55,051 bases of DNA, from NCBI GenBank assembly GCA_030638575.1, contig DAOWEJ010000031.1:1-55051 (forward strand). The letters run 5' to 3'. The translations under genes and the position numbers were made by a program. Source of the DNA: Deltaproteobacteria bacterium (GTDB lineage: Bacteria; Desulfobacterota; Desulfobacteria; Desulfobacterales; JAUWMJ01). Positions 16,271 to 27,138 of this stretch are shown here, piece by piece; position 1 is the first letter of the stretch, and every line of letters begins with the position of its first letter. The notes under the pieces were generated by a model. It saw only the letters and a list, made by a program, of their open reading frames with translations, was not told the DNA's origin and searched no databases.

Positions 16271-17242
16271 TCAAAGCTTTTCTGCCAGGCTCGCAATTTC
16301 AGATTTTATATCAGACAATGTAGCTTCAACCCCGAATCCAGCCGCACCTGTATGACCCCCGCCACCAAAAGAGGTTGCAATAGCAGCTACATCTATCGTT
16401 CCATCTGAGCGCAGGCTGACATGAAACCGGCGCGGACCTTTCGAATTGTGTTTTCCGTTTTTTTTCTCCTGTATAAGCGCCGTTAACTTTACATCTTCTA
16501 TCCGCCTGGCATAATGTATAAGACCGTCAACATCCTCTGGCTGCGTACCTGTTTCATCAAGCATATCCTGGGTAATTGTCATTATAGACAGTTTGCCATT
16601 ATGGAATATTTCGATTGAATTAAGGGCCAGATTTAAAAGCTTAATGCGACCGAGAGAGTATCTGCCATATACATGCTGAGCAACCTCGGAAGGGTTGACT
16701 CCCTTTTCAATCATTTCTTCACAAATTGCAAAAGCAGCCCTGTTTGTATTTGAAAAACGAAACGATCCTGTATCGGTTAATATTCCTGTATATATTGAAA
16801 TTGCAATGGCCTTACTAATCGTGATAGCCATATTTTTTATCAACCTGTATATGATCTCTGTGGTAGAACAGGCGGTAGTGTCTAGTAACTTAAAATCACC
16901 AAAACGATTATTGGAAACATGATGGTCAATATTAATAATAACCGGTATTTCATTTACCATCGAAGCGGCTGTGCCGATCCGTTGCAAATTCCCACAATCA
17001 AGGATAACAGCCATGTCAAATAAATTCGTCGTGCTGATATGACGTATTATCCTTTCCACAGAAGGCAGAAAACGATATATAGCAGGAATCGAACTTTCGT
17101 TGTATAAAGTTATTTTTTTTCCCGCTGCATTAAGCGCCAGCCCCATGGCAATGAGGGAACCTACTGCATCACCGTCCGGATCTGTGTGAGAAGCGAGTAA
17201 AACATGATTACTGCTTAGCAGCTGATTTATTATCTGATCCAT
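16271..17242 (-). CDS. nrnA: DHH-family nanoRNase/pAp phosphatase
   Basis: 323 residues. N-terminal DHH domain with HTDPDGDAVGS (19-29) and DHH at 106-108; C-terminal DHHA1 domain ending with GGGGHTGAAGF (~295-305) for substrate binding. NrnA-type enzymes degrade 2-5 nt RNAs and dephosphorylate 3'-phosphoadenosine 5'-phosphate. The gene overlaps rbfA by 35 bases, and its place between rbfA and truB is common outside the enterobacteria. Its PAP phosphatase activity could matter in a sulfate-activating organism (inference). Confidence 0.9.
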   Translation of the reverse strand: MDQIINQLLSSNHVLLASHTDPDGDAVGSLIAMGLALNAAGKKITLYNESSIPAIYRFLPSVERIIRHISTTNLFDMAVILDCGNLQRIGTAASMVNEIPVIINIDHHVSNNRFGDFKLLDTTACSTTEIIYRLIKNMAITISKAIAISIYTGILTDTGSFRFSNTNRAAFAICEEMIEKGVNPSEVAQHVYGRYSLGRIKLLNLALNSIEIFHNGKLSIMTITQDMLDETGTQPEDVDGLIHYARRIEDVKLTALIQEKKNGKHNSKGPRRFHVSLRSDGTIDVAAIATSFGGGGHTGAAGFGVEATLSDIKSEIASLAEKL

Positions 17243-17588
17243 TGCTTGTATGTATTGACTTTAGAATTTTATTTACGTGTGCTCCGTAATCAAAAGAGTC
17301 GTCGTAAAAAAATTTAAGGTCAGGCATATAACGCAATCCAAGCTGACGGGCAAGAGAGCGTTTTACGAATCCCCGTGCGCTCTTGAATCCATGGGCAGCT
17401 TCTTCTATGCTTTTTTCCCCGCCGGGTGTTGAAAAGTATATCCGCGCAATTCTTAAATCCCGCGACATTTTTACATTCGTAATAGTTGTCATTTCAAGGC
17501 GGGGATCTTTTATATTTTTTTTCAGTATATCCGACAGAGCTTGTTGTATAAGACCGCTTACCCTGTCAGATCTTGTAAAGGGTTTCAT
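17208..17588 (-). CDS. rbfA: Ribosome-binding factor A
   Basis: 126 residues, normal for RbfA. The N-terminus RSDRVSGLIQQALSDIL and the KH-like core (TITNVKMSRDLRIARIYFS; LGLRYMPDLKFFYDDSFD) are diagnostic. It assists late 30S maturation around the 5' end of 16S rRNA. It lies 17 bases after the DUF503 gene and its 3' end overlaps nrnA. Confidence 0.93.
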   Translation of the reverse strand: MKPFTRSDRVSGLIQQALSDILKKNIKDPRLEMTTITNVKMSRDLRIARIYFSTPGGEKSIEEAAHGFKSARGFVKRSLARQLGLRYMPDLKFFYDDSFDYGAHVNKILKSIHTSNGSDNKSAAKQ

Positions 17589-17605
17589 GATTTGGCCATT
17601 ATTTT

Positions 17606-17893
17606 CTATAAATTTATGATTTCCATTTCAGTATCTATGATCTCAGCCAGCCCCAATGCATCAGCCATATTGAAAATCTTATCGATTTTAGAGTTAAGCA
17701 CCCTTCTGTTGTTCCCAACCATGGAAAACCCAATCATGGAGCTTTGATAAATATCATTAGATCCGACCTCAGCCACGGAAGCATTGAAATTATTGCGAAG
17801 TCGGCTGATGATAGACTTTACAATTTTTCTTTTGCCTTTTAAGGAGCGGCAGTCATGCAGTCTGAATGTGATGATTCCAAAACCAACAACCAT
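17606..17893 (-). CDS. ylxP: DUF503 family protein (YlxP-like)
   Basis: 95 residues, matching the short DUF503 family (MVVGFGIITFRLHDCRSLKGKRKIV, read in two parts, then SVAEVGSNDIYQSSMIGF). YlxP proteins are encoded between infB and rbfA in many bacteria and are linked to ribosome or 30S function, but their exact activity is not established. Here it occupies exactly that place, with a 20 base gap to infB. Confidence 0.85.
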   Translation of the reverse strand: MVVGFGIITFRLHDCRSLKGKRKIVKSIISRLRNNFNASVAEVGSNDIYQSSMIGFSMVGNNRRVLNSKIDKIFNMADALGLAEIIDTEMEIINL

Positions 17894-17913
17894 GGCACAC
17901 GCACTTTATCATT

Positions 17914-20559
17914 CTATTCAATTTCTGGTTTGATTTCTTCCAGATAATAACTTTCTATTGTATCCCTGACCTTGATGTCGTTGTAATTTTCAATTCCTAT
18001 TCCGCATTCATAGCCGGTTTGAACTTCTTTGACGTCATCTTTAAAACGCCGGAGAGAAGAATTCTTCCCTTCATACTGTACAACACCGTCTCTAACAAGG
18101 CGCATAAGCTGTCCCCGTTCTATCTTTCCATCGGTCACATAACATCCTGCTATTGCACCAATCTTGGGAATATGGAACACTTCACGAACTTCAGCCCTGC
18201 CCAGAATTCGCTCTTCAAAAGTTGATGACATCAAGCCGACAATAGCGTCCTTTATATCGTTAATAACATTATAAATAATGTTATAAAATCGCATATCTAC
18301 ATTCTCTTCATTAGCAAAGGCTTGAACTTTTGGGCTTGGGCGGACGTTAAATCCAATAATAATCGCATCAGATACCGCGGCCAGGGAAACATCTGATTCG
18401 GCAACAGTGCCGGTAGCTGAATGGATAATATTTATTGTTACCTCTTCGTTGGAAAGTTTTGTCAAAGAATCTGCAAGGGCTTCGATAGAACCATGAACAT
18501 CAGCCTTGATTATTAAATTCAATTCTTTTAGTTCCCCTTCCTGCATCTTTTCGTAAAGTTTCTCAAGGCTTAATCGACTTGTTCTGGCAAGTTCTCTTGA
18601 TCGCTGCTGCTGAACCCTGTAATTACTTACCTGTTTGGCATTTTTTTCATCTGAAAGAGCAATCAGTTCATCTCCTGCCATTGGTACTCCTGAAAGGCCT
18701 ACGACCTCTATGGGTAGTGACGGCCCTGCCGATTTTACCTGTACCCCTTTATCATTCAACAGAGCACGGACTTTTCCATAATGGATTCCGCATACAACAG
18801 GGTCTCCGGCATGAAGCGTTCCCTCCTGAACAAGCACTGTTGCAACAGCACCTCTGCCGGGGTCTATTTTTGATTCAACAACATAACCTTTGGCAAGTTT
18901 TTCCGGGTTGGCCCTCAATTCAAGAACCTCGGACTGCAGCAGTATCATCTCAAGCAGTTCATCGATCCCCTGCTTCTGCTTTGCGGAGACCTTGACAAAG
19001 ATAGTGTCTCCCCCCCACTCCTCCGAAGAGAGTCCTGCTTCAGAAAGCTCGCGATAGACACGCTCGGGATCAGCATTTTGTTTATCGATTTTATTCACGG
19101 CCACAATGATCGGTACTTTTGCGGCTTTGGAGTGATTAATCGCTTCAATGGTTTGCGGCATAACACCATCATCTGCTGCAACAACAAGGACAACTATATC
19201 CGTTACCTTCGCTCCACGTGCACGCATTGCAGTAAAGGCCTCATGCCCCGGAGTATCGAGAAAGGCTATCCGGCCTTTATCCGTTTTAACATTATAGGCG
19301 CCAATATGCTGTGTAATGCCTCCTGCTTCAATATCGGTAACCCTGGTTTTGCGTATTACGTCCAGAAGAGAAGTTTTGCCATGATCAACATGCCCCATAA
19401 TCGTAACCACCGGAGGCCTTTCTACAAGCTTATCAGGATCGTCTTTTTCTGCCTTTAAAATCGTTTCCTCTTTAAAAGTAGCCCGTTCAACTTCATAGTC
19501 AAACTCTGATGCAACAAGAACAGCTGTTTCAAAATCTATAGTCTGGTTTACAGTTGCCATGACACCCATCGTCATCATCGTTTTAATCATGTCATTGGCT
19601 TTTATTCCCATGCGTTTCGCCAGTTCCGCAAGAACAATGGCATCATCGATTTTTATTCTTCGTTTAATCGCTTTGGCCGTAGTTATCTGTGTCTTTTGCC
19701 CGCCAACCGGTATTTTCCCCTTGCCCGCCTTTCGGCCTTTTCTGGCTCGTCGCCCTCTTGAGTAAAGATCTTCGCCTTCGACAACAGCTTTTCTTCTAAA
19801 GGAGATTTTCTTCTTAAAGAATTTTTTGTCCCTGTCAACTTCTTCCGGCTTTTTCTTCTTTCTCTCCCCTTTAACTTCTTTTGCCGGTATTTCCTTGTGC
19901 AGGTCTATTACTTCCGAAGCTGCTTTTTTAGGCAGGGGTGTCTTACGGACTTTTGTCTCTGGTTTTTTAGCCTTAGCCTTTTTCTTCTCGGGCGCTTTCT
20001 CAACAGGAGCTATAGGCAGTTTTATTATCTTTGCTGCAGCTTCTTTCTTTTTTGGCTTTTTCTTTTTAGCCTTAACTATCTTTAATTCAGGTGGTTTTTC
20101 AACTTTTTTCCTTGAAGGCTCCTTTGCCCTGGTTTCCTCTTTTACAGCGATCTTTTCGGTCTCTTCAGCCTGTTCCGGGATATCAGCCTTAGCACCATCT
20201 TTTTTTATAACAGCTTCTTTAGGAATCTCTTTTTCTTCTGCAGCTTTTACATCGGAAGATACCGCTTCAAGAGACGCTTCAGGCTCTGCACCCTTTTCTG
20301 GTTGTATTGCCGGTTCATCTTGCGCTTCTGCATTCACAGTTTTTCTGCGTCGCCTGATAACAGTCGATCTTATCCGTACTTCCTCTACGGCTTCAGGTTG
20401 TTTGCTGAAAAGTTCAGCCCTGATTCTGGCCACTGTTTCATCATCCAAAGAACTCATATGGCTCTTTACTACGATATCCATCTCCTTTATCTTTTCGAGA
20501 AGAATATTGTTTGTCATGTTAAATTCTCTGGCAAGTTCATATATCCTGATCTTGGCCAT
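17914..20559 (-). CDS. infB: Translation initiation factor IF-2
   Basis: 881 residues from the ATG at 20559, which has a strong GGGGGGT Shine-Dalgarno; the frame is open 16 codons further upstream inside nusA, but that start is unlikely. The N-terminal IF2_N helix bundle is [13 protein letters not shown]; a long Lys/Glu/Ala linker (~65-290) follows, then the GTPase domain with [16 protein letters not shown] and NKID, and domains II-IV. It places initiator tRNA on the 30S subunit and drives subunit joining. It overlaps the 3' end of nusA by about 23 bases. Confidence 0.97.
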   Translation of the reverse strand: MAKIRIYELAREFNMTNNILLEKIKEMDIVVKSHMSSLDDETVARIRAELFSKQPEAVEEVRIRSTVIRRRRKTVNAEAQDEPAIQPEKGAEPEASLEAVSSDVKAAEEKEIPKEAVIKKDGAKADIPEQAEETEKIAVKEETRAKEPSRKKVEKPPELKIVKAKKKKPKKKEAAAKIIKLPIAPVEKAPEKKKAKAKKPETKVRKTPLPKKAASEVIDLHKEIPAKEVKGERKKKKPEEVDRDKKFFKKKISFRRKAVVEGEDLYSRGRRARKGRKAGKGKIPVGGQKTQITTAKAIKRRIKIDDAIVLAELAKRMGIKANDMIKTMMTMGVMATVNQTIDFETAVLVASEFDYEVERATFKEETILKAEKDDPDKLVERPPVVTIMGHVDHGKTSLLDVIRKTRVTDIEAGGITQHIGAYNVKTDKGRIAFLDTPGHEAFTAMRARGAKVTDIVVLVVAADDGVMPQTIEAINHSKAAKVPIIVAVNKIDKQNADPERVYRELSEAGLSSEEWGGDTIFVKVSAKQKQGIDELLEMILLQSEVLELRANPEKLAKGYVVESKIDPGRGAVATVLVQEGTLHAGDPVVCGIHYGKVRALLNDKGVQVKSAGPSLPIEVVGLSGVPMAGDELIALSDEKNAKQVSNYRVQQQRSRELARTSRLSLEKLYEKMQEGELKELNLIIKADVHGSIEALADSLTKLSNEEVTINIIHSATGTVAESDVSLAAVSDAIIIGFNVRPSPKVQAFANEENVDMRFYNIIYNVINDIKDAIVGLMSSTFEERILGRAEVREVFHIPKIGAIAGCYVTDGKIERGQLMRLVRDGVVQYEGKNSSLRRFKDDVKEVQTGYECGIGIENYNDIKVRDTIESYYLEEIKPEIE

Positions 20560-21901
20560 CAACCCCCCTAGATTCTTTTGTAGACTCCTCTTCGTTAACA
20601 TCTTCATTATTATCCAACACGTTTTCCGGTGCAGTTTTTTTAGTTTCTTCAGTTTCTTCAGCAGTCTTTGCTATAAAACCAATTGCAGCATCTATAAGTT
20701 TCGCTGCTTTTCCTTCGCCAATTCCTCTGATTTGCATCAGATCTTCAATAGAAGCTTTGCTGATTTCTTCAGCAGAAAAGAAGCCTTTTTCATACAACGC
20801 ATCGGCCATGCTAACACCTATTCCCGGCAAAGCCACCAGTGAATCATAACCACTCTTCATCTCCTGGCTGTAACGCGTTTCGCTCTGGACATCTAAATGC
20901 CACCCTGTAAGTTTGGAGGCGAGGCGTACATTCTGCCCCCGTTTTCCGATTGCTATTGAAAGAAACTCATCAGGAACAATTACTTCCATTGCACGATTTT
21001 CTTCATCAATAATAACCCTGGAAATTTCGGCAGGAGCAAGGGCGTTGCATACAAATTTGGCTACATCAACATGCCAGGATATTATATCTATCTTTTCTCC
21101 CCTTAGTTCCTGAACGACATTCTGAACGCGACTTCCCTTCATCCCGACGCAGGCCCCAACAGGATCGATATCGGAACTGTTCGAAGATACTGCGAATTTA
21201 GCCCTGATGCCCGGTTCACGTGCTGCTCCCATGATATTTACAATACCTTCACTGATTTCAGGCACCTCTGTCTTGAAAAGATTAATAAGAAAGTTTGGGT
21301 GAGTTCTCGAAAGAACAATCTGCGGACCACGTGTATCATGCAGAACGTCGAGTATATATGCCCTCATACGGTCCCCCCGCCGGTAGGTCTCCTTTGGAAC
21401 CTGTTCCCGGACCGGAAGGATACTTTCTGTTTGACCGAGATTAACAATAATATCACCACGGTCTATACGTTGAACAATCCCGTTAATAATTTCGCCCTTT
21501 CGGTTAATGAAGCTTGAATAGACTGCATCTTTTTCCGCATCCTTCATTTTCTGGATAATAACCTGTTTGGCCGACTGAGCAGCAATTCGACCGAAGGTGC
21601 TTGTGTCCATCTTCGTGCCGAGGCTGTCACCGATTTCGCACTCCGGATCAAGTTTACGTCCTTCTTCAAGACTGATTTGAAGATCAGGCTCTGTAATTTC
21701 TTCAGCTACATCTTTAAACTGGAAGACTTCTATTTCACCGACCTCTTCATTATATTGAACCTCAATATCCATTTTGCTTCCATATTTTTTTCTTGCAGCA
21801 GATTTTAAAGCTTCCTCAAGCGCTTTAATCAGGACGTCACGGTTAATACCTTTGTCTCGACTAACTTGCTCAACGACATGTTTTATATCTGTTATAAACA
21901 T
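20537..21901 (-). CDS. nusA: Transcription termination/antitermination factor NusA
   Basis: 454 residues. N-terminal RNAP-binding domain, S1 ([21 protein letters not shown]), two KH domains ([35 protein letters not shown]) and a short C-terminal helix-hairpin-helix region with two motifs ([29 protein letters not shown]) and an acidic tail. It modulates pausing, termination and antitermination. It starts inside the 3' end of rimP and ends inside infB, so the three are coupled. Confidence 0.96.
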   Translation of the reverse strand: MFITDIKHVVEQVSRDKGINRDVLIKALEEALKSAARKKYGSKMDIEVQYNEEVGEIEVFQFKDVAEEITEPDLQISLEEGRKLDPECEIGDSLGTKMDTSTFGRIAAQSAKQVIIQKMKDAEKDAVYSSFINRKGEIINGIVQRIDRGDIIVNLGQTESILPVREQVPKETYRRGDRMRAYILDVLHDTRGPQIVLSRTHPNFLINLFKTEVPEISEGIVNIMGAAREPGIRAKFAVSSNSSDIDPVGACVGMKGSRVQNVVQELRGEKIDIISWHVDVAKFVCNALAPAEISRVIIDEENRAMEVIVPDEFLSIAIGKRGQNVRLASKLTGWHLDVQSETRYSQEMKSGYDSLVALPGIGVSMADALYEKGFFSAEEISKASIEDLMQIRGIGEGKAAKLIDAAIGFIAKTAEETEETKKTAPENVLDNNEDVNEEESTKESRGVDGQDQDI

Positions 21902-22371
21902 GAACTTTCTCCATAATTTACAAGCCGCGCCCCTGCAATTTCGTTAAAGGGAATTGCGACATCCTTGTTATCAACCAAAAGCTTTACCATTTCATCTGAT
22001 ACACCCAACAGAACGCCCTTGAAATTTTTTTGTCCGTTTAAAGGTAGATGAGTTCTGATCCTTGCAATACTCCCCTTGAATCTCTCAAAGTCAGTCTTTT
22101 TCACCAATGGACGATCAGGTCCGGGAGATGAGACTTCCAGCTTGTATGCTCCTTTACTTTCAAGATTTACATCCAGAATATCCCCTAGCTGACGGTTTAT
22201 ATACGTGCAATCGTCGAGAGTCACTCCTTCGGGTTTGTCTATGTAAAGCCGGAGTACTATTCCGCTCGCTTCCGGCTGGTACTCAACATATACCACTTCG
22301 ACTCCTTCACTTGCGCATAACGGTTCAGCCAAAGCTTTTACCCTGGCAACGATTTTAGTCCTGCTTTCCAT
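21892..22371 (-). CDS. rimP: Ribosome maturation factor RimP
   Basis: 159 residues from the ATG at 22371 (MESRTKIVARVKAL), which fits the family length of ~150. A GTG at 22431 would add 20 basic residues and cannot be excluded, because neither start has a strong Shine-Dalgarno. The motifs LRLYIDKPEGVTLDDC and YKLEVSSPGPDRPL are typical. It acts in 30S assembly. It is the first gene of the rimP-nusA-infB operon, with its 3' end overlapping nusA by 10 bases. Confidence 0.92.
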   Translation of the reverse strand: MESRTKIVARVKALAEPLCASEGVEVVYVEYQPEASGIVLRLYIDKPEGVTLDDCTYINRQLGDILDVNLESKGAYKLEVSSPGPDRPLVKKTDFERFKGSIARIRTHLPLNGQKNFKGVLLGVSDEMVKLLVDNKDVAIPFNEIAGARLVNYGESSCL

Positions 22372-22451
22372 GGAAAAAGATCTTTTCTGAAAGTCAGGCG
22401 TTTTCGTTTTGTATTTTTTATAAGCTTTCACCGTACTTTTATCTTGTCCTC

Positions 22452-22480
22452 AAAAAACAAAAAACGGGCTTTAGCCCGTT
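22452..22480 (-). terminator. Rho-independent terminator after tRNA-Gly
   Basis: On the minus strand a 7 bp stem (AACGGGC/GCCCGTT) with a TAAA loop is followed by TTTTGTTTTTTG. It lies 147 bases downstream of the tRNA and ~80 bases upstream of rimP, so it ends the tRNA transcript or attenuates read-through into rimP-nusA-infB. Confidence 0.85.
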
Positions 22481-22626
22481 CTTTTCATTCAGGTATATCT
22501 TTTGCAGTGGAGTTGTAAACTTTATCTGTTCATGTTAATATCCATAAGAAAAATTAACTCCAAACCACACCTACATCAAAGCTCTACCAATATACAACCC
22601 TTCTCAATGAAAAGGCGGACTTTCTA

Positions 22627-22702
22627 TGGAGCGGGCAACGAGATTCGAACTCGCGACACCAAGCTTGGGAAGCTTGTACTCTACCATCTGAGCTATGCCC
22701 GC
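22627..22702 (-). tRNA. tRNA-Gly (anticodon CCC), CCA encoded
   Basis: 76 nt cloverleaf on the minus strand: acceptor GCGGGCA pairs with TGCCCGC, D arm GCTCAGATGGTAGAG, anticodon arm CAAGC-TTCCCAA-GCTTG with CCC at positions 34-36, T arm GCGAG-TTCGAAT-CTCGT, discriminator T and genomic CCA. It reads GGG codons. It stands upstream of rimP-nusA-infB, where E. coli has metY. Confidence 0.95.
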
Positions 22703-22716
22703 TTACCAATCCAGTT

Positions 22717-22745
22717 TAACTATGATAAAAATTGTTTCTTGTCAA
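22717..22745 (-). promoter_or_regulatory. Candidate promoter for tRNA-Gly
   Basis: An exact TTGACA lies on the minus strand at 22740-22745, 38 bases before the tRNA 5' end. The -10 region at the right spacing is poor (TAGTTA with 17, CATAGT with 15 bases), so only the -35 is convincing. Confidence 0.35.
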
Positions 22746-22919
22746 TATTTTTAAAAAATAAATATAATAGAACAAAAGGGGTTCGTCTCAATTGGAATGT
22801 TAAACTTGTGGAATAATCGAATTTAGAATAACGGGGAAAAGATATGTGAAAAGTAAAAAATCCGAGCTGCCAATAAATCCCTATAATTCTATCAAGTTAT
22901 AGAGATTTATTGATTTTAA

Positions 22920-23258
22920 TCAACTGTTCAGGATATCTAGGACACTTTCAAGTTCCAGACGTATTTCTTTTAGTGTTGCGATAGACGCCGATCCATTTTT
23001 TTCAGCAGATCTATCTTTCAAATGTTGTATAGCCCCCTGAATAGTAAATTTTTTTTCGTGCAGGAGGCGTTTAATTGTCAAAATCAGCTCAACATCACTT
23101 TTCCGGTATAATCTTTGGCCTGAAGATGTTCTCTTGGGCCTTATCTTTGTAAATTGGGTTTCCCAGAACCTCAACACATACGTCGGAAGACCTGCAATGG
23201 CACTTACTTCCCCGATTTTGAAATATAGCTTATCAGGTATTTGAGATTCTAAAACCAT
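22920..23258 (-). CDS. MerR-family transcriptional regulator
   Basis: 112 residues. A MerR winged-helix DNA-binding domain at ~12-80 (YFKIGEVSAIAGLPTYVLRFWE, read in parts; GQRLYRKSDVELILTIKRL) and only a short C-terminal helix, so no obvious ligand-sensing domain. This small MerR type is often encoded after pheST in deltaproteobacteria and its target is unknown. It lies 456 bases after pheT with an R7 element in the gap, which may have separated it from the operon. Confidence 0.85.
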   Translation of the reverse strand: MVLESQIPDKLYFKIGEVSAIAGLPTYVLRFWETQFTKIRPKRTSSGQRLYRKSDVELILTIKRLLHEKKFTIQGAIQHLKDRSAEKNGSASIATLKEIRLELESVLDILNS

Positions 23259-23395
23259 TTGAAATAGTTTTTATCCTGGCTATAGCTGTAAATCAGAAAG
23301 ATAAAATATAGTATTAATTTAGCCTATTGAAAAATATGCCCAAATGAGCATTCAGGTGATATGGTTTTTCAATAAGCTAAAATGTAAATATATAA

Positions 23396-23697
23396 GGATC
23401 ATCTCACAAAGAGCTGGAGTGATCCTAAGGGGCCAAGGGGTCAAAGATTCAAGGGTTCAAGTGAAATACATCATAATTACAGAATGTTAAAAGTTTGAGA
23501 AAGTTGTACTGTTTGGTGACCTGAACATTCATTCAATCAGTAATATAAACATTAGCATTTTAACTTTAAACGACATTTATTAAATAACAATTGCATTAGA
23601 AACAGTGATTATGGCAGTGGGATTCGGGTAAAAACCCTCGACCCCTCGAATCCTCGAATCCTCGAATCCTATTCTCCAACTAATTTGGAGAAGAGCC
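23396..23697. repeat. R7 terminal-inverted-repeat element, copy a
   Basis: 302 bp. Left end GGATCATCTCACAAAGAG, right end CAACTAATTTGGAGAAGAGCC, imperfect complements as in the other two copies. The right end is itself a strong palindrome (TTCTCCAA/TTGGAGAA). Next to the ends are short iterations (AAGGGGTC, GGGTTCAAG; CTCGAATCCTCGAATCC). It carries no recognisable gene. Confidence 0.75.
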
Positions 23698-23714
23698 TTA
23701 TATAATTTCACCTG

Positions 23715-26129
23715 TTATAGCGGCAAACTTGCGTCAAATGCTTCTATGAGCCGGTCTGTAATGGTCTTATGTAAATAGCTGACCTCGTCATCTTCAAGAG
23801 TTTTTTTATCTGATCTATAGGTTACCCTTAAAGAGATGCTCTTTTTCTCTTGAGGAATTGGATCTTGTGTAAAAACGTCAAAAAGATGGATGTTTTCAAC
23901 CAGCTCTTCCGCCATATTTTCAATCAGTTCCGGTATTGCACCCGATTCAATATCTTTATCAACAATAATTGTAATATCTCTGGGAATGGCCGGGAATTTT
24001 GGAATCGGTTTCGATTGCCTGTTTTCAGGTAAAAGTTTAATAAGGGTGTCTATACTTAGCTCAAAAAGATAAACATCTTGCTTAAGGCCAAAGTTACGAA
24101 GAGATTGAGGATGAAGCTCTCCAACAAGTCCTAAAAGTTCTTTGCCCGAAAAAACCTGTGCAGTATATCCAGGTCTAGTATAGACGCACAAATCATCAGG
24201 TAAACGGGTGAATCGTATATGATCGATACACAGACCCTTTAACAATCCTTCAACCACTCCTTTCAGGTCATAAAAATCGCAGGGTATCTCTTTTGCATAC
24301 CACGAAGCATCAGACCGAGATCCTGTCCAGAGACCCGTCAACATCTCGATTTCTACAGGGAGATTTTCTTCACCTTTGTTTATATATATTTTTCCTGTCT
24401 CAAATAGTTTAAGATTCTTGACCTGTTTTGCAATGTTACGGTGTACGGTTTCAAGAAGGCCTGGAATCAAGGAAGTCCTCATGACTGCCTGATCTTCGCT
24501 CAAAGGGTTTAAAAGGTCAACCGTGTTCCTTCTATAATCGTCGGACGGCAACTTGAGGCGGTCACATGACAGCCTGTTTATAAAAGTGTAATTGATTGTT
24601 TCACAAAACCCGAAACCGGTCATAAGGTGCATAATCCGGTTTCTCGTATCAATCAATTTTACAGGGTTTCTTGCTTCCGCCGGCATGGCCGGGAAGGTTG
24701 TAGGGATGTTATTATAGCCTGAAAGACGCGCAACCTCTTCCATAAGGTCTTCCGGTCGCATAATATCCACTCTGAAAGAAGGCGGAACGACTTTCAAAGA
24801 ATCCATATCAATTTTTTTGGCAGAAAATTCAATAGATTCCAGAAGATCTTTAATTTCATCTTGATTCAGGCCGGTCCCAAGGAGTCGATTTGTATCTTTA
24901 GTACTAAGGGTAATTGTTCTTGCAGGTACCTTTTTGGGATATTCATCAATAACTCCGTCGACCAATTTACCTCCACCAAGCTCTGCCATTAACCGGGCAG
25001 CTCTGTTCAATGCCGGTATAATACCTTCAGGGTCGACACCGCGCTCAAAGCGATGGGAAGCTTCCGTGTTTAAACCAAGTTTTTTGGAAGTTTTTCTGAT
25101 GCTGACAGGGTTAAAATATGCGCTTTCAATAAGAACTTTTTTAGTACTTTCTTCAATCTCGGAATTAAGCCCACCCATGACCCCGCCAACGGCAATCGGT
25201 TTTTCGCCATCACATATCATGAGCATGTCCGAAGTAAGTTGTCTCTCTTTCAGGTCGAGGGTTGTAAATAATTCGCCTTCGTTTGCCCTGCGAACCACGA
25301 TTCTGTTTTCTGCAAGACGGTCATAGTCAAATGCATGAAGCGGTTGACCGGTTTCCATCAACACAAAATTAGTAATATCTACGATGTTGTTAATCGGTTT
25401 CATTCCGACGGACATGAGACGATCGACAAGCCAGGAAGGAGACGGACCAACGGTAATACCGGTAAGAAGCCGGGCTGCATACCGCGGGCAGTGATCCGGA
25501 TCTTCAATTGTTACAGAAGTAAAACCGGCAATATCATCTTTGGAAGTAGAAATGGATGTATCGGGATATTGTATGCTTGTTTTTTGAATACCCCCGATTT
25601 CCCGGGCAACACCGATTATACTAAGGCAGTCCGGCCTGTTTGGAGTAAGATCAACTTCAATAACAGAGTCCGAGAGTTCAAGGGCTTTTGTAACTTTTTC
25701 CCCAACAGGCAAAGACGATTTGAGAACCATTACACCACTTTTGTCTGTTCCCAGGTCCAACTCGCCTTCACTGCATATCATACCTTCTGATTCTATGCCC
25801 CGAATGATGCTATTTTCAAGGGTATACCCATCAGGGAATACTGTACCAGGCAGGGCTACAGGGGAAAGCATATCGTTTGAAATATTCGGAGCACCACAGA
25901 CAACAGAAAGTATTCGACTTCCCACGTCAACCTTGCATAGCTTTAATTTGTCGGCATTCGGATGAGGATTGATTTGAGTAATCCTGCCGACAACAACATT
26001 ATTCAGGTAGGCAAACCGCTCAGTTACCGATTCAACTTCAAGCCCGACCATGGTAAGAGCGTCAGCAAGACGATCTACCTCCATGTCAATGGATACATAA
26101 TCTTTTAACCAGCTTAAACTGACCTTCAT
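23715..26129 (-). CDS. pheT: Phenylalanine-tRNA ligase beta subunit
   Basis: 804 residues, full bacterial length. EMAP-like tRNA-binding domain (NPHPNADKLKLCKVDVG, ~50), B3/B4 editing domain, B5, a catalytic-like core and the C-terminal FDX-ACB anticodon-binding domain (KFPAIPRDITIIVDKDI). It forms the alpha2-beta2 PheRS with PheS and edits Tyr-tRNAPhe. It starts one base after the pheS stop codon. Confidence 0.97.
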   Translation of the reverse strand: MKVSLSWLKDYVSIDMEVDRLADALTMVGLEVESVTERFAYLNNVVVGRITQINPHPNADKLKLCKVDVGSRILSVVCGAPNISNDMLSPVALPGTVFPDGYTLENSIIRGIESEGMICSEGELDLGTDKSGVMVLKSSLPVGEKVTKALELSDSVIEVDLTPNRPDCLSIIGVAREIGGIQKTSIQYPDTSISTSKDDIAGFTSVTIEDPDHCPRYAARLLTGITVGPSPSWLVDRLMSVGMKPINNIVDITNFVLMETGQPLHAFDYDRLAENRIVVRRANEGELFTTLDLKERQLTSDMLMICDGEKPIAVGGVMGGLNSEIEESTKKVLIESAYFNPVSIRKTSKKLGLNTEASHRFERGVDPEGIIPALNRAARLMAELGGGKLVDGVIDEYPKKVPARTITLSTKDTNRLLGTGLNQDEIKDLLESIEFSAKKIDMDSLKVVPPSFRVDIMRPEDLMEEVARLSGYNNIPTTFPAMPAEARNPVKLIDTRNRIMHLMTGFGFCETINYTFINRLSCDRLKLPSDDYRRNTVDLLNPLSEDQAVMRTSLIPGLLETVHRNIAKQVKNLKLFETGKIYINKGEENLPVEIEMLTGLWTGSRSDASWYAKEIPCDFYDLKGVVEGLLKGLCIDHIRFTRLPDDLCVYTRPGYTAQVFSGKELLGLVGELHPQSLRNFGLKQDVYLFELSIDTLIKLLPENRQSKPIPKFPAIPRDITIIVDKDIESGAIPELIENMAEELVENIHLFDVFTQDPIPQEKKSISLRVTYRSDKKTLEDDEVSYLHKTITDRLIEAFDASLPL

Positions 26130-26130
26130 A

Positions 26131-27138
26131 CTAAAACTGCCTTAAGAACCGTAAATCATTATCAAAATATTTCCTGATGTCATCAATACCATATTTTAAC
26201 ATGGCGATACGTTCTACACCCATCCCGAAGGCAAATCCTGTGTAGCGGGCTGTATCGTATCCGATATTTTCAAATAATGCAGGATGCACCATTCCGGCAC
26301 CAAGGACTTCGAGCCATCCTGTTTGTGAGCAAACCCTGCAACCTTTGCCTCTGCATATTACACACAAAATATCTACTTCAGCGCTAGGTTCGGTGAAAGG
26401 GAAGAAGCTGGGACGAAATCTGAGGCTTATCTGCTCATCAAACATCCTGTGGACAAATGTTGTAAGTATTCCTTTCAGATCACCGAAGGATACGTTTTCA
26501 TCCACAAGAAGCCCTTCAACCTGATGAAACATTGGAGTGTGCGTCAGGTCGGAGTCGCATCGGTACACTTTGCCCGGTGCAATGATCCTCACCGGAGGCG
26601 TCTGCTTTTCCATTGTTCGAATCTGCACAGGAGAGGTATGGGTTCTAAGAACTATATTATCAGAGATATAGAATGTATCCTGCATGTCCCTTGCAGGATG
26701 ATTCTTTGGGATATTTAAAGCCTCAAAATTATAATAATCTGTTTCAACCTCCGGCCCCTCAACAATGTCAAATCCCAAATTCGTAAAAATATCACATATA
26801 AGCCGGTTAATCTGTGTAATGGGATGCAAGGAGCCTGCAAGAACCATTCTTCCCGGCAAAGAAACGTCAATTCGATCTGTTGCATCAGCAGTTGCGGTTT
26901 CCAGACGATCTAAAGCATCTTTGAAGATTTTATCAAGAGTCTTCTTTGTTTCATTTGCCTTTTTCCCTGCTATGGGTCTTTCTTCCGGTGGAAGCTTTGA
27001 TATATTTCTCAAAAACCGGGTAATAATTCCTTTCCGGCCCAGGTATCGGACGGAAAGTGCTCGAATGCTTTCCATGTCCGAAGCAGTTTCAAGCTCATTT
27101 AGAGCTTCCTGGTTAATTTGTTCTATTGTTTTTTCCAC
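26131..27138 (-). CDS. pheS: Phenylalanine-tRNA ligase alpha subunit
   Basis: 335 residues. An N-terminal coiled-coil that binds tRNA (~1-95), then the class II catalytic core: [27 protein letters not shown] (motif region), [15 protein letters not shown] and GAGMVHP...[14 protein letters not shown] (motif 3). It activates Phe and charges tRNAPhe. It lies downstream of infC-rpmI-rplT and directly upstream of pheT. Confidence 0.97.
   Translation of the reverse strand: MEKTIEQINQEALNELETASDMESIRALSVRYLGRKGIITRFLRNISKLPPEERPIAGKKANETKKTLDKIFKDALDRLETATADATDRIDVSLPGRMVLAGSLHPITQINRLICDIFTNLGFDIVEGPEVETDYYNFEALNIPKNHPARDMQDTFYISDNIVLRTHTSPVQIRTMEKQTPPVRIIAPGKVYRCDSDLTHTPMFHQVEGLLVDENVSFGDLKGILTTFVHRMFDEQISLRFRPSFFPFTEPSAEVDILCVICRGKGCRVCSQTGWLEVLGAGMVHPALFENIGYDTARYTGFAFGMGVERIAMLKYGIDDIRKYFDNDLRFLRQF

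Noticed and set aside
19826..20842. 338-residue plus-strand frame rich in Ser/Phe
   Set aside because: It is antisense to the Lys/Glu/Ala-rich linker of infB and the end of nusA; low-complexity shadow frame.
22502..22816. 104-residue plus-strand frame over the tRNA gene
   Set aside because: It is the antisense of tRNA-Gly; its GNEIRTRD-like stretch is the well-known spurious translation of a tRNA complement.
23620..23697. CTCGAATC iterations as a CRISPR or tandem-repeat array
   Set aside because: Only two to three 8-base iterations at the border of an R7 element, with no spacers.
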